A stretch of DNA of 64,000 nucleotides. It comes from Pseudomonas reactans (lineage in GTDB: Bacteria > Pseudomonadota > Gammaproteobacteria > Pseudomonadales > Pseudomonadaceae). The notes under the pieces are model-generated. The model made no database searches, was not told where the DNA came from, and saw only the letters and a list, made by a program, of their open reading frames with translations. Location of the stretch: assembly GCF_013385825.1 (NCBI RefSeq), contig NZ_JACAPG010000014.1, positions 186,001 to 250,000 on the forward strand. Reading direction: 5' to 3'. This document shows positions 35,898-44,816 of this stretch, one piece after another; positions within the stretch are counted from its first letter, which is position 1; each line of letters begins with the position of its first letter. Made by a program: the position numbers and the translations under genes.

Positions 35898-36179
35898 TTA
35901 CACGAACGGCTGCCCACTGAACCCACGGGGCAAACGCTGCAAACCAGGCAAGTCGGTAAGACGCTGCGTCCACGCGCTGCGCCAGTCAACGTGGGTCTGA
36001 GTCTTGGCTTTTCGATTGGCACGGCGGGCGGCGTTGCGCTGGGTGCGTCGTGCTTCTTTGTACACGTCGGTGTTGCGGCAGGTACGGCATTTGACCCGGT
36101 TCAGCTCGGTGCTGGAAGGGAGGTTTGTGCCGTGGTGGCCACAGGCCAAGTGACCTGCAACCTTGAAGTGAATGACCAT
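35898..36179 (-). CDS. Small basic protein with Cys/His zinc-site pattern
   Basis: The protein has 93 residues from ATG 36179, behind AAGGAGA. Residues 10-36 carry C-x-H-H then C-x-x-C (LACGHHG and VKCRTCRN), a probable zinc-binding site. A strongly basic segment (RRTQRNAARRANRKAK) follows, suggesting nucleic-acid contact. It appears conserved in pseudomonads as far as I recall. No known function. Confidence 0.7.
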   Translation of the reverse strand: MVIHFKVAGHLACGHHGTNLPSSTELNRVKCRTCRNTDVYKEARRTQRNAARRANRKAKTQTHVDWRSAWTQRLTDLPGLQRLPRGFSGQPFV

Positions 36180-36372
36180 GTAAGCGTCTCCTTCTTGGGG
36201 GTACGCACATCGGTAGACCCACAATGCGCGCGGGGAGGGCGGGGCTGTAAAAACCTCGACACCTAGGGTTACGACCCCAACGATGAGACAGCGTTCGGTT
36301 TTCGCCCAAGGCCTGTTCAAGCCTGACACCTGAGGCTAACCTGCCAGGCCACCCATCAAGAATAAGGAAGCG

Positions 36373-36849
36373 ATGATGAGCGTCGATACCCTGCCATACG
36401 AGGGCAGTTGCCGTTGTGAGCGTGTGCGCTTCAGCGTGAGTGCCGCCCCGGTGATCACCATGGCCTGCCATTGCACCGGCTGCCAGAAGATGTCTTCCAG
36501 CGCGTTCTCACTGAGCGCGCTGATTCCCGCCAGCGGCTTCACGGTGACCCAGGGTTGCCCGGTGATCGGCGGTATGCAGGGCGTGGATCGCCATTATTTC
36601 TGTCCCCATTGCATGAGCTGGCTGTTCACGCGGCCCCATGGCATCGATGAGTTCGTCAACGTGCGCGCCGCCTTGCTGGATAACGCCAGCGGTTACGTGC
36701 CGTTCATGGAGACCTGGACCCGGGAGAAGCTGCCCTGGGCCTCTACCCCTGCGGTGGAAAGCTTTGCGCAGTTGCCCGAGCCTCAGGAATTTCCGCGCCT
36801 AATGCAGGCCTACGCCGAGTTCAGTCGATCAACGCCAGCAAATCCGTAG
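36373..36849 (+). CDS. GFA-family (Mss4-like zinc) protein
   Basis: The protein has 158 residues. Zinc-binding cysteines lie in GSCRCERVRFSV, CHCTGCQKMSSSAFS and FCPHCMSWL, the pattern of the glutathione-dependent formaldehyde-activating (GFA) family. Despite the name the role is poorly defined; thiol-adduct handling is likely. The 3' end overlaps the convergent DinB gene by 29 bases. Confidence 0.9.
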   Translation: MMSVDTLPYEGSCRCERVRFSVSAAPVITMACHCTGCQKMSSSAFSLSALIPASGFTVTQGCPVIGGMQGVDRHYFCPHCMSWLFTRPHGIDEFVNVRAALLDNASGYVPFMETWTREKLPWASTPAVESFAQLPEPQEFPRLMQAYAEFSRSTPANP

Positions 36850-37348
36850 TGCCCACATCCAACCCCGCCTGGGTCAGCAAGGTCGTGGCCTGGCCCCGGT
36901 GGTGGGTCTGGTGATTGAAAAAGTGCACCAGGAGGCTGAAGAAGCCCTTATCGGCCGTCACTCCACGCATGTTGCTGTAATGCAGGCGATGCTCCAGATC
37001 GGTCTCCTGAACGGTGTGGCTCCAATCGACGATCAACTGGTCCAGCCAGGTGCGATAGGTTGCCAGCTCGCGCATATCCGCGAAGGCCAGTTGCTTGAGA
37101 TCAGCAGGCGTAGCAACAGTCTGCATCGGAGCCAATGCTGAAAAGCCTGCTGGATGCTGCGCAAAACGCTTGAGCCAGACGGTATCGCCCAGCGCGAGGT
37201 GGTTCAGGGTGCCGAGGATCGAGCCGAAAAACGCCTGTCGGTCCATCGCCAAGGCTGCATCCGTCAGTGTCAGGGCCGCGTCATAGATTTTGCGGTTCAT
37301 CCACTGGTTGTAATTTGCCATCAGTGCGATGTGCTCAGTCCGGTTCAC
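36821..37348 (-). CDS. DinB-family protein
   Basis: The protein has about 175 residues. I take GTG 37348 (VNRTEHIALMANYNQWMN), because related proteins begin at this Met-Asn-Arg and GAGAG lies upstream. It is a four-helix DinB/YfiT fold with metal-binding histidines in TLNHLALGD and HFFNHQTHHRGQ. Members are thiol-transferase-like or of unknown function; some are DNA-damage inducible. Confidence 0.88.
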   Translation of the reverse strand: MNRTEHIALMANYNQWMNRKIYDAALTLTDAALAMDRQAFFGSILGTLNHLALGDTVWLKRFAQHPAGFSALAPMQTVATPADLKQLAFADMRELATYRTWLDQLIVDWSHTVQETDLEHRLHYSNMRGVTADKGFFSLLVHFFNHQTHHRGQATTLLTQAGLDVGTTDLLALID

Positions 37349-37473
37349 TTGGGTTTTCTCTCGAAGTCGCGGTAAGGCCATGATAGGCCGGGACCGCCCG
37401 GCGGTCATGGTGTTCCGGCAAGGCCGGGCTATGGTTGATAGACGCCAACGCTGCGCCCTAGGAGGGTGACACC

Positions 37474-38163
37474 ATGAACACCAGTGATTTACTTGAACAA
37501 CTCTTGCGCGCCGGGCAAGGCGGCAGTGCGTCATCCGGCGGACTGGGCGGGCTCCTCGGTGGGTTATTGAAAGGCACCAGCACGGGCAATGCATCAACCG
37601 GTGGCGGCCTGGGTGATTTATTGGGCGGCCTGGGTGGCATGTTGGGTGGCACCACGGGCACTCGTCCCGCGCAAGGGCGTTCCGGTGGGATGAACTACGC
37701 CGCGCTGGCCTCCCTCGGCATGGCGGCATTCCAGGCTTATCAAGCCTGGCAACGCCAGCAGGCCACCGCCCCGCAACAAGCCTTGCAGACGGTGGATCAG
37801 CTTGACGGTCCCGCAGCAGAGGCCCACAGCTACGCGGTATTGCGTGCCTTGATCGCCGCCGCCAAAGCCGATGGGCGTATCGATGAAAATGAGCAACAAC
37901 TGATTTCCAGTGAGCTGGGCCGCCATACCGACGACCCGCAACTACAACAGTGGCTCGACGCCGAAGTCGCCAAGCCTCTGGATGCTGCGGACTTCGCCGA
38001 GTTCGCTAGTGATCCGGCCATGGCGGCCGAGGTGTACCTGGCCAGTGTGATGTTGGTGGACGATCAGCAGGACGCCGAGCGCAACTACCTGGATGCCCTG
38101 GCGGCGCAGTTGCAAATCGACCCGCAATTGCAACTGCACCTGGAACAACAAGCCAAGGCCTAG
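37474..38163 (+). CDS. DUF533 / TerB-like protein
   Basis: The protein has 229 residues. It has a Gly-rich, low-complexity N-terminal third (repeats of GGLGGLLGG type) followed by a TerB-like helical domain (VLRALIAAAKADGRIDENEQQ and QLQIDPQLQLHLEQQA). The family is often membrane-associated through the glycine-rich part. Function unknown. Its stop overlaps the stop of the convergent gene by four bases. Confidence 0.85.
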   Translation: MNTSDLLEQLLRAGQGGSASSGGLGGLLGGLLKGTSTGNASTGGGLGDLLGGLGGMLGGTTGTRPAQGRSGGMNYAALASLGMAAFQAYQAWQRQQATAPQQALQTVDQLDGPAAEAHSYAVLRALIAAAKADGRIDENEQQLISSELGRHTDDPQLQQWLDAEVAKPLDAADFAEFASDPAMAAEVYLASVMLVDDQQDAERNYLDALAAQLQIDPQLQLHLEQQAKA

Positions 38164-38981
38164 AACCGTAAGGTGGCCCCGGTGGTGAGCCATTGCGCGC
38201 GCTCGCCGATCAGGCTACGCCCGACCACCAGGTCCACGTCGACAAATTCGCCGACGTGAAACCTGGGCCCGGCCTGCCAGGCCTGGTCACCGCCGTCCTG
38301 GCCGTAACGCTCGGCGACCAGCGTCAGTGAGTGTGCCACTTGGTACTCAAGGCCGGTGCCCCAGGTCAGGCGGTGTTTTTGGTCGCCGTCGTTGTAGATG
38401 TGGGACCAACCGGCATTCACGCTCATGCGCAGGGGCTCAAGCGGCTGCCACGTCAACGGAATATTGAAGTCGGTGCCATCAAAGCCGTGCCGACGACCGT
38501 GTGCAAAGTGCGCACCGGCTGACACGGCCATTTCCAGTCCCAGATCTTCCCGCGACCATATTTGCGCCTTGACCTGCGGGTTCACCTGGGTTTCGCCCTT
38601 GTCTGCGCTGGTAGCGCGGGACAGGGCTGCGCCCCATTGCACCGAAGGCAGCGCGGCGAAGGTGCAGGCAGGCGACAGCGTTTCAGTGTGAGTGCTGCCA
38701 TCGTGGCGGTTGGCGGTGTGCCAGGCGTCGACATTGCATTCGCCCGGCGCATTGATCGCGCCGTCATCGACCACGTACGAACCACCGGCCGCATTGGCCT
38801 TGGACAGCAAGGCAATCGTCAGCAGGATGCCCAGGGTCAGCCCGATAAAGATCAGGTTGCGCTGCAACGCGCGACGCTTGGCCGGTGGCAGCAGCAACAG
38901 AGTATGACGCGCACCTCGGTAGTGACGCGCACGGTATTTGGCGAATCCGTCCTGGCGTTGTGGGGTGTGTTTTTTGTGCAT
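38160..38981 (-). CDS. Outer-membrane beta-barrel-like protein
   Basis: The protein has 273 residues. It has an N-terminal basic stretch, then an uncleaved or late signal segment (LIFIGLTLGILLTIALLSKANA). The remainder alternates hydrophobic and polar residues with aromatic strand ends and finishes TTGATLRF, an outer-membrane signature with C-terminal Phe. Likely a porin-like or surface protein. Function unknown. Confidence 0.65.
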   Translation of the reverse strand: MHKKHTPQRQDGFAKYRARHYRGARHTLLLLPPAKRRALQRNLIFIGLTLGILLTIALLSKANAAGGSYVVDDGAINAPGECNVDAWHTANRHDGSTHTETLSPACTFAALPSVQWGAALSRATSADKGETQVNPQVKAQIWSREDLGLEMAVSAGAHFAHGRRHGFDGTDFNIPLTWQPLEPLRMSVNAGWSHIYNDGDQKHRLTWGTGLEYQVAHSLTLVAERYGQDGGDQAWQAGPRFHVGEFVDVDLVVGRSLIGERAQWLTTGATLRF

Positions 38982-38999
38982 GATGCACCTCGCATGAAT

Positions 39000-39347
39000 T
39001 CAGCTTTCTACGGTCAGCACCGAAATGCCGCTGGCTTTGGCCTGGCAGACCAGCTCAGAGGTGTCGTCCCCGCCGGGCAGGGCGATGACCACGTCTGGGC
39101 GGCTGTCGGTCAGCATGAAATGGTTGCGCTGGCGTTCCGCCTGCTTGCCGTGGCGTTGCCAGTTGGGCGGGTAGCGCACCACGTCGATGCCCAGTTCCCG
39201 TGCCCATTCCTCGACGTCGCTGCCGAGGAATTGGTTGCCGCCGTGGATCAATACCTGCACCGGGCGCAGGCGGTGGTAAGCGTCCAGCACTTGGCGGGAC
39301 ATTTTGGTGTCGGCGTAATGACGACCTGCACAGATCAAGACGCGCAT
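39000..39347 (-). CDS. YspA/cpYpsA-related SLOG-family protein (DUF2493)
   Basis: The protein has 115 residues from ATG 39347. It begins MRVLICAGRHYAD and contains VLIHGGNQFLGSDVEEWARE and VVIALPGGDDTSELV: the Rossmann-like SLOG fold with glycine-rich nucleotide-binding loops. Such proteins bind nucleotide-derived ligands, sometimes in antiviral or NAD-sensing systems. No partner gene is present. Confidence 0.8.
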   Translation of the reverse strand: MRVLICAGRHYADTKMSRQVLDAYHRLRPVQVLIHGGNQFLGSDVEEWARELGIDVVRYPPNWQRHGKQAERQRNHFMLTDSRPDVVIALPGGDDTSELVCQAKASGISVLTVES

Positions 39348-39412
39348 AAGGTGATTCCTTGTGTTGCACGGTGGCGGCCGGGCGACCGCCACCGTTTAAA
39401 CGGCGGGGGAGA

Positions 39413-42127
39413 TCAGTACCACTGCTTGAAGCGGCGGATGTAGATCGTCTTCATAAGTTGGGCCACGCAGCAGTAGCTGAGCAGGGTGCCCACCAGCCAT
39501 GGGAAGTACGCCAGCGGCAGCGGTTGCAGGCCCACCAGAGTACCCAGTGGCGAGAACGGCACGTAGATCCCCAGCACGATCACCACGCAGGTCATCATCA
39601 ACACCGGCCAGGCGGCAGTGCTCTGGAAGAACGGGATCTTGCGGGTCCGTAGCATGTGCACGACCAGGGTTTGCGAGAGCAGCCCCTCGATGAACCAGCC
39701 GGACTGGAACAGGGTCTGCACTTCCACACTGTTGGCGGCGAACACGTACCACATCAGCGCAAAGGTGGTGATGTCGAAGATCGACGACGTCGGCCCGATC
39801 CAGATCATGAACCGGCCGATGTTCTTCGCATCCCACTTACGCGGCTTGGCCAGGTACTCCTTGTCCATCTTGTCCCACGGCAAGGCCAGTTGGGAGATGT
39901 CGTACATCAGGTTCTGCAGCAGCAGGTGGATCGACAGCATCGGCAGGAACGGAATGAACGCACTGGCCACCAGCACCGAGAACACGTTGCCGAAGTTGGA
40001 GCTGGCGGTCATGTTCAGGTACTTCATAATGTTGCCGAAGGTTTCGCGGCCCTTGAGCACGCCTTCTTCCAGCACCATCAGGCTCTTTTCCAGCAGGATG
40101 ATGTCGGCCGATTCCTTGGCGATATCGGTGGCCGTGTCGACCGAGATACCCACGTCGGCATCGCGCAGTGCCGGTGCATCGTTGATCCCATCACCGAGGA
40201 AACCCACAGTGTGTCCGTTGGCTTGCAGCGCCTTGAGCACTCGGGACTTCTGCAGCGGTGTCAGCTTGGCGAACACGGTGCGTTCTTCCACACGGCGCAG
40301 CAGGGTGGCGTCGTCCATGGCTTCGATTTCAGCCCCCAGCAGCGGCTGGCCTGGATCGAGACCGACCTGACGGCAAATCTTGCTGGTGACCACAGCGTTA
40401 TCGCCGGTCAGCACCTTGATCGCCACGCCGATCTGTTGCAGTGCAGCAATGGCAGGGCCTGCGGTTTCCTTCGGTGGATCAAGGAAGGTCAGGAAACCCT
40501 GGATCACCAGGTTGCGCTCATCGGCGGTGGTGTACTGCTGGCGCGCCATGGATTTAGGGATGTGGCGGGTGGCGACCACCAGCACACGGAACCCGTCTTC
40601 GTTGTAGTCGTTGGCAATCGCCAACAGCTCTTCACGGCGACGATCATCCAGCGGCACGGCGGCACCGGCCTCCATGACGTGGGTGGAAATGCTCAGCATC
40701 TCTTCCACAGCGCCTTTGCACACCAGCAGTTGGTCGTCGGCGGCATCCTTGACCACGATCGACAGGCGACGGCGCACGAAGTCGAACGGCAACTCATCGA
40801 CCTTGCTGTAGGCGAACGGTTTCTTGAACTTCGGGTTCTGCTCCGAGAACTCCACCACCGCCTGATCCATCAGGTTCTTCATGCCGCTCTGGTGATGGCT
40901 GTTGAGCCAGGCCAGGGACAGCACGGCATCGTCACGTTGACCAAAGGCGTTGACGTGATGTTCGAGGATGATCTTGTCCTGGGTCAGGGTGCCGGTCTTG
41001 TCGGTGCACAGCACGTCCATCGAACCGAAGTTCTGGATCGCGTTGAGGCGCTTGACCACCACTTTGCGCTTGGCCATGGCGGTGGCGCCCTTGGCCAGGT
41101 TGGCGCTGACGATCATCGGCAGCATTTCCGGAGTGAGGCCGACGGCCACCGCCAGGGCAAACAGGAACGCATCGCCCCAGTCGCCCTTGGAGAAGCCGTT
41201 GAGCAGGAACACGATCGGCACCATCACCAGCATGAAGCGGATCAGCAACCAGCTGACGCTGTTCACCCCACGGTCGAACGCAGTTTGTACACGAGAGCCG
41301 ACAATCGCCTTGGCCAGGGAGCCAAAGTAAGTGCGCGGCCCGGTGGCGACCACCACGGCTTTGGCGCGCCCGCTGACCACGTTGGTGCCCATGAAGCAGA
41401 TGTTCGGCAGGTCCAGCAGGTTGCCCTGGTCGGCCACCACCGGTCCGGCGGATTTCTGCGTGACATTACCCAGGGTGTCGTACTTCTCCACCGGCAAGGC
41501 TTCGCCGGTCAGCACGGCCTGGCTGATGAACAGGTCGCGGGATTCGATCAAGCGGATGTCCGCCGGGATCATGTCGCCGGCCGACAGCTGCACGATATCG
41601 CCGGCCACCAGTTCGCGCATCGGCACTTCGCGCAGGGTGGGTTGCGAACCTACCTGCTCACGGCGCAACACGGTGGCCGTGGTGCGTACCATGGCTTTCA
41701 GGGCTTCGGCAGATTTGGCCGAACGGTGTTCCTGCCAGAAGCGCAACAGGCTGCTGAGCATCACCATGGTCATGATGATGATCACTTTGGTCGGGTCAGC
41801 GTCTTCGCCCTCCTGCATCGGCAGCCAGCAGTCGGTGAAGAAGCTGATGCCGCCCAGGGTCAACAGCACATAAATGAACGGGTTGTTCAGTGCGTGCAGG
41901 AACTGGACGATAGCGTGAGGTGGCTTGTCGTGGGCGACTTCGTTGTAGCCTTCGCGTTGCAGGCGAGCGGAGGCGTCCAGTTCGGTCAAGCCGTCCTGGG
42001 TGGCACGTACGTTCGCCAGGGTGGCCGACAGGCCGTTGTGGGCTTCGCGGGCGGCACGCATCGACAGTTTGGTGTCGGCGTCGGTGCCATTCTTTTTGTG
42101 CAGAGGCGGGTTTTTTACGGCGCTCAT
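39413..42127 (-). CDS. mgtA: Magnesium-translocating P-type ATPase
   Basis: The protein has about 904 residues from ATG 42127, behind CAGGAGTA; an in-frame start 36 bases out is less likely. P-type features: the phosphorylation site DKTGTLTQDK, TGE in VLTGEALPV, and GDGINDAPALRDADVGISVD. Type IIIB membrane segments lie at both ends. It imports Mg2+ at low external magnesium. The long leader upstream suggests it is regulated after transcription initiation. Confidence 0.95.
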   Translation of the reverse strand: MSAVKNPPLHKKNGTDADTKLSMRAAREAHNGLSATLANVRATQDGLTELDASARLQREGYNEVAHDKPPHAIVQFLHALNNPFIYVLLTLGGISFFTDCWLPMQEGEDADPTKVIIIMTMVMLSSLLRFWQEHRSAKSAEALKAMVRTTATVLRREQVGSQPTLREVPMRELVAGDIVQLSAGDMIPADIRLIESRDLFISQAVLTGEALPVEKYDTLGNVTQKSAGPVVADQGNLLDLPNICFMGTNVVSGRAKAVVVATGPRTYFGSLAKAIVGSRVQTAFDRGVNSVSWLLIRFMLVMVPIVFLLNGFSKGDWGDAFLFALAVAVGLTPEMLPMIVSANLAKGATAMAKRKVVVKRLNAIQNFGSMDVLCTDKTGTLTQDKIILEHHVNAFGQRDDAVLSLAWLNSHHQSGMKNLMDQAVVEFSEQNPKFKKPFAYSKVDELPFDFVRRRLSIVVKDAADDQLLVCKGAVEEMLSISTHVMEAGAAVPLDDRRREELLAIANDYNEDGFRVLVVATRHIPKSMARQQYTTADERNLVIQGFLTFLDPPKETAGPAIAALQQIGVAIKVLTGDNAVVTSKICRQVGLDPGQPLLGAEIEAMDDATLLRRVEERTVFAKLTPLQKSRVLKALQANGHTVGFLGDGINDAPALRDADVGISVDTATDIAKESADIILLEKSLMVLEEGVLKGRETFGNIMKYLNMTASSNFGNVFSVLVASAFIPFLPMLSIHLLLQNLMYDISQLALPWDKMDKEYLAKPRKWDAKNIGRFMIWIGPTSSIFDITTFALMWYVFAANSVEVQTLFQSGWFIEGLLSQTLVVHMLRTRKIPFFQSTAAWPVLMMTCVVIVLGIYVPFSPLGTLVGLQPLPLAYFPWLVGTLLSYCCVAQLMKTIYIRRFKQWY

Positions 42128-42257
42128 TGTCTGTACTCCTGTCGCCAATTTTCGACAAAACATACCCGGTACTTACCTGAAGACAGGCGAGCGAAAGCAT
42201 GCCGAGTCGCTAACTTCGCGATCGGTTTAAATAAGGTGTTCACATAACTTCTACAGT

Positions 42258-42297
42258 GCCCGCTAACAGCGCGTTAGTTAACTAGCGCGCAGCGGGC
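42258..42297 (-). promoter_or_regulatory. Large hairpin in the mgtA leader
   Basis: The outer stem GCCCGCT/AGCGGGC (42258-42264 and 42291-42297) encloses a near-perfect 20-base palindrome (42270-42289). The stop codon of the 12-codon leader ORF lies inside the loop region. No T-run follows on either strand, so it is not a plain terminator. It is more likely a translation-coupled control element. Confidence 0.55.
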
Positions 42298-42316
42298 TAC
42301 TACTGGACGTGTTCAT
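42278..42316 (-). CDS. 12-residue leader ORF of mgtA
   Basis: The ORF encodes MNTSSSSPLRAS. GGAG (42323-42326 on the minus strand) is six bases before ATG 42316, a strong ribosome-binding site. Its stop is inside the hairpin. A serine/proline-containing peptide placed there parallels the leader peptides that sense Mg2+ upstream of mgtA in enteric bacteria. The role is inference. Confidence 0.4.
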   Translation of the reverse strand: MNTSSSSPLRAS

Positions 42317-42362
42317 AAAGAACTCCAGAACATGGATCAGGAAGTTGCTGTTTCCAGCCGGG

Positions 42363-42656
42363 TCAGGCGGCGCGAGCGCTCACATAAAGACCGAGCATCA
42401 AGCTGGCCTGTGCCAAGCTGGAAACCTTGGGTCTCTGCGGGTCTTGAGGGTCGGCGTGATCCCAGTGCTGCACCAGTTGGCCGCTTTCCGGGCAGATACG
42501 CCAATGCGCCAGCGGGTAGGCTGGGCGCACTTGAGGGGAGGGTGCAGCAAACGCTGAGCGGGTAGGCGAAAAGCCTACGGGCTCACGGCACAGTTTGGCG
42601 CGCAGGGCGGCCGCTAGTGTGCGTACATCAGGCAAAACAAGGGCTTGGAAGGTCAT
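42363..42656 (-). CDS. Hypothetical protein of the mgtA leader, 97 aa
   Basis: The ATG is preceded by CGAGGTG. It is moderately Pro-rich with the segment PLAHWRICPESGQLVQHWD; no membrane segment, and Cys and Trp are few. I think similar small proteins lie upstream of mgtA in other pseudomonads, but I cannot check. It would share the mgtA transcript. Confidence 0.5.
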   Translation of the reverse strand: MTFQALVLPDVRTLAAALRAKLCREPVGFSPTRSAFAAPSPQVRPAYPLAHWRICPESGQLVQHWDHADPQDPQRPKVSSLAQASLMLGLYVSARAA

Positions 42657-42724
42657 AACACACCTCGGGACCGGACAGGCGACCGGCGAGGCAGTTACGG
42701 TGGAGCATCGAGCTCTAGCGCAGC

Positions 42725-42820
42725 TTACCGGACCGGGGAGGCGAGTCCTGTCATATTCTGGGTTTGGCGCCCGATGCCCGCGTAAGCGGTGCTCGGACAG
42801 CGACTAGATACTGTGTCCAT
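42725..42820 (-). other. Possible 31-codon upstream ORF
   Basis: An ATG-started frame on the minus strand, in the leader of the 97-aa gene. Its ribosome-binding site is weak (AGAAG). Listed only because it fits a leader-ORF architecture. Confidence 0.2.
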
Positions 42821-42867
42821 TGGCTTCTTTTGTGAGGTTTAAAAAAGGCCCCAGTTGCGGGCATGGG

Positions 42868-42897
42868 CAATCTACTCAGACGGTTACAAAATGTCAA
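42868..42897 (-). promoter_or_regulatory. Strong sigma-70 promoter of the mgtA leader transcript
   Basis: On the minus strand a consensus -35 TTGACA (42892-42897) is followed after 17 bases by TAGATT. Transcription would start near 42862, giving a leader of about 200 bases before the 97-aa gene and over 700 before mgtA. Confidence 0.6.
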
Positions 42898-42974
42898 CGC
42901 ATGATTAATTAAATTGTCCGGTGTTCAGAGTTCATTCAGACAAGAGGCACTCGGAAGTTAGTGGGTATATAACT

Positions 42975-43586
42975 TCATATACCCTGTGCGGCCAGAATTG
43001 CCAGATAGATCAATACCACGCCGCACGCGCCATAACTGATACGTTGCCACAGCGGTGAAGCGTTCTGGCGCAACAGGTTGACCAGCCCTGCAATCAAAAA
43101 GCACGACAGCACCGAAGCGAGCATGAACCCGGCAAAGAACATCAGCGTCTGCCCGTGGCTGGGCGTGGTGCCGACGATGCCTGACAGCGCGCTGCCCAGC
43201 GCACCCCAGTAAACGATGTTTTTCGGGTTGGCCAGTGAAATCGCTGCGCCAACGGCGAGTGCATTCTGCCGGGTGCTGGCGGGCGCATCGTCTGATTCAG
43301 GTAGCTTCCAGGCGTCGATCAGGCTGCGAATGCCGAGCCAGGCCAGATACACCGCACACACCACCGTCAGCGGCACGCGCACGGCATCATGCTGGATGAG
43401 CAGGGCGATGCCGGTCAGGCCAATCACCGCCCAGACAGCGTCGCCCACCAGGGAGCCAAACTGCACCAGCAAGGCCGGTGTGAAGCCATGCAGCAAGCCA
43501 CGGCGCAGGGTCTCCGCCAGCACCGCGCCGGGGGATAGACAAAACACAAAACCGAATACCAGCGCGTAAAAGAAGATCGTCAGCAT
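42975..43586 (-). CDS. LysE/RhtB family exporter
   Basis: The protein has 203 residues and about six membrane segments. CLSPGAVLAETLRRGL near the N-terminus and ISLANPKNIVYWGALGSAL in the middle match the LysE family. It is the second LysE-type exporter in the window, not closely similar to the one at 12653. Substrate unknown. Confidence 0.88.
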   Translation of the reverse strand: MLTIFFYALVFGFVFCLSPGAVLAETLRRGLLHGFTPALLVQFGSLVGDAVWAVIGLTGIALLIQHDAVRVPLTVVCAVYLAWLGIRSLIDAWKLPESDDAPASTRQNALAVGAAISLANPKNIVYWGALGSALSGIVGTTPSHGQTLMFFAGFMLASVLSCFLIAGLVNLLRQNASPLWQRISYGACGVVLIYLAILAAQGI

Positions 43587-43634
43587 GCCCGCGTCCTTTC
43601 AGGAAAGTGCGAGAGCATACGCTGGCAAGCAGGC

Positions 43635-44321
43635 TCAGATCGACCGTTGATTGACGCGGTGCGAAAGTTCGTCGGCACTTTCCTTGCGCTCCGAATAGCG
43701 GTCCACCAGGTCGGGGCGCTCGCGCAGCAGCAGGGTGAACTTCACCAGTTCCTCCATCACGTCGACCACACGGTCGTACAGGGCGGAAGGTTTCATGCGG
43801 TCCTGGTCATCGAACTCCATGAAGGCCTTGGGCACCGAGGATTGATTGGGGATGGTGAACATGCGCATCCAGCGCCCCAGCACGCGCAACTGGTTAACCG
43901 TGTTGAACGACTGCGAGCCGCCGGACACTTGCATCACCGCCAGGGTTTTGCCTTGGGTCGGACGCACCGCGCCAAGGGCCAGCGGCACCCAGTCGAGCTG
44001 TGCCTTGAACACCGCTGACATCGAGCCGTGGCGCTCGGGCGAGCACCACACCTGGCCTTCGGACCATTGCATCAGTTCCAGCAGTTCCTGGACTTTGGGG
44101 TGGTCACGCGGCGCATCGTCGGGCAGTGGCAAACCGCTGGGGTTGAAGATGCGCGTTTGCGCGCCGAAGTGCTGCAACAGGCGTGCGGCTTCTTCCACCA
44201 GCAGGCGGCTGAACGAGCGCTCCCGGGTCGAGCCGTAAAGCAGCAGGATGCGCGGTGGTTGTGCCGAGCCGTCCGGTTTTGACGGGAACAGGGACGGGTC
44301 CAGGTTGGGCAGGGTGGTCAT
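43635..44321 (-). CDS. arsH: Arsenical resistance protein ArsH
   Basis: The protein has 228 residues. The flavodoxin-like FMN-binding loop is RILLLYGSTRERSFSRLL, followed by WCSPERHGSMSAVFKAQLDW, characteristic of ArsH. It is an NADPH-FMN reductase that oxidises trivalent organoarsenicals. Last gene of the ars operon. Confidence 0.93.
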   Translation of the reverse strand: MTTLPNLDPSLFPSKPDGSAQPPRILLLYGSTRERSFSRLLVEEAARLLQHFGAQTRIFNPSGLPLPDDAPRDHPKVQELLELMQWSEGQVWCSPERHGSMSAVFKAQLDWVPLALGAVRPTQGKTLAVMQVSGGSQSFNTVNQLRVLGRWMRMFTIPNQSSVPKAFMEFDDQDRMKPSALYDRVVDVMEELVKFTLLLRERPDLVDRYSERKESADELSHRVNQRSI

Positions 44322-44332
44322 GGGGCCTCCGA

Positions 44333-44803
44333 TTACAGCTCGGCAATTCGAGCGAGTTCTGCCTTGAGTTCAGTTGGACTGAGCTCGGCAAACGGCAGGA
44401 TGAAAAACGCCCTGCAGCGAGTGGCAATGGTCTTCAGCGTGGCGTCGAATGCCGCCTGCACGCGTGCATCGTCACCCTGCATATCCGATGGGTCTTCCAA
44501 CCCCCAGTGCGCCTTTACCGCTGGCCCGAAATACACCGGGCAAGCTTCGCCGGCCGCCTTGTCGCACACGGTAATCACCACGTCCGGCGGGCTGCCTTCG
44601 AACGCGTCGTTGCCTTTGCTGTACAAGCCTTCGGTGCTGATACCGGCGGCCTGCAAGGTGCTCAGGCTGCGCGGCAGGACCTGGCCCTTGGGAAAGCTGC
44701 CGGAGCTGATCGCCTCGAAACCTTCCGGCGCCAGGTGGTTGAACATCGCTTCGGACAAGATGCTGCGGCAGCTGTTGGCGGTACACATGAACAGGACTTT
44801 CAT
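44333..44803 (-). CDS. arsC: Arsenate reductase (thioredoxin-coupled, LMW-PTP fold)
   Basis: The protein has 156 residues. It begins MKVLFMCTANSCRSILSEAM, with the P-loop CTANSCRS (CX5R). VVITVCDKAAGEACPVYFG carries the resolving cysteines. It reduces As(V) to As(III) for export by ArsB. Eleven bases separate it from arsH. Confidence 0.93.
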   Translation of the reverse strand: MKVLFMCTANSCRSILSEAMFNHLAPEGFEAISSGSFPKGQVLPRSLSTLQAAGISTEGLYSKGNDAFEGSPPDVVITVCDKAAGEACPVYFGPAVKAHWGLEDPSDMQGDDARVQAAFDATLKTIATRCRAFFILPFAELSPTELKAELARIAEL

Positions 44804-44816
44804 GGAACGATCTCCT

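Noticed and set aside
39656..42247. 863-codon open frame antisense to mgtA
   Set aside because: Antisense shadow with His/Gln-rich composition; mgtA carries all P-type ATPase motifs.
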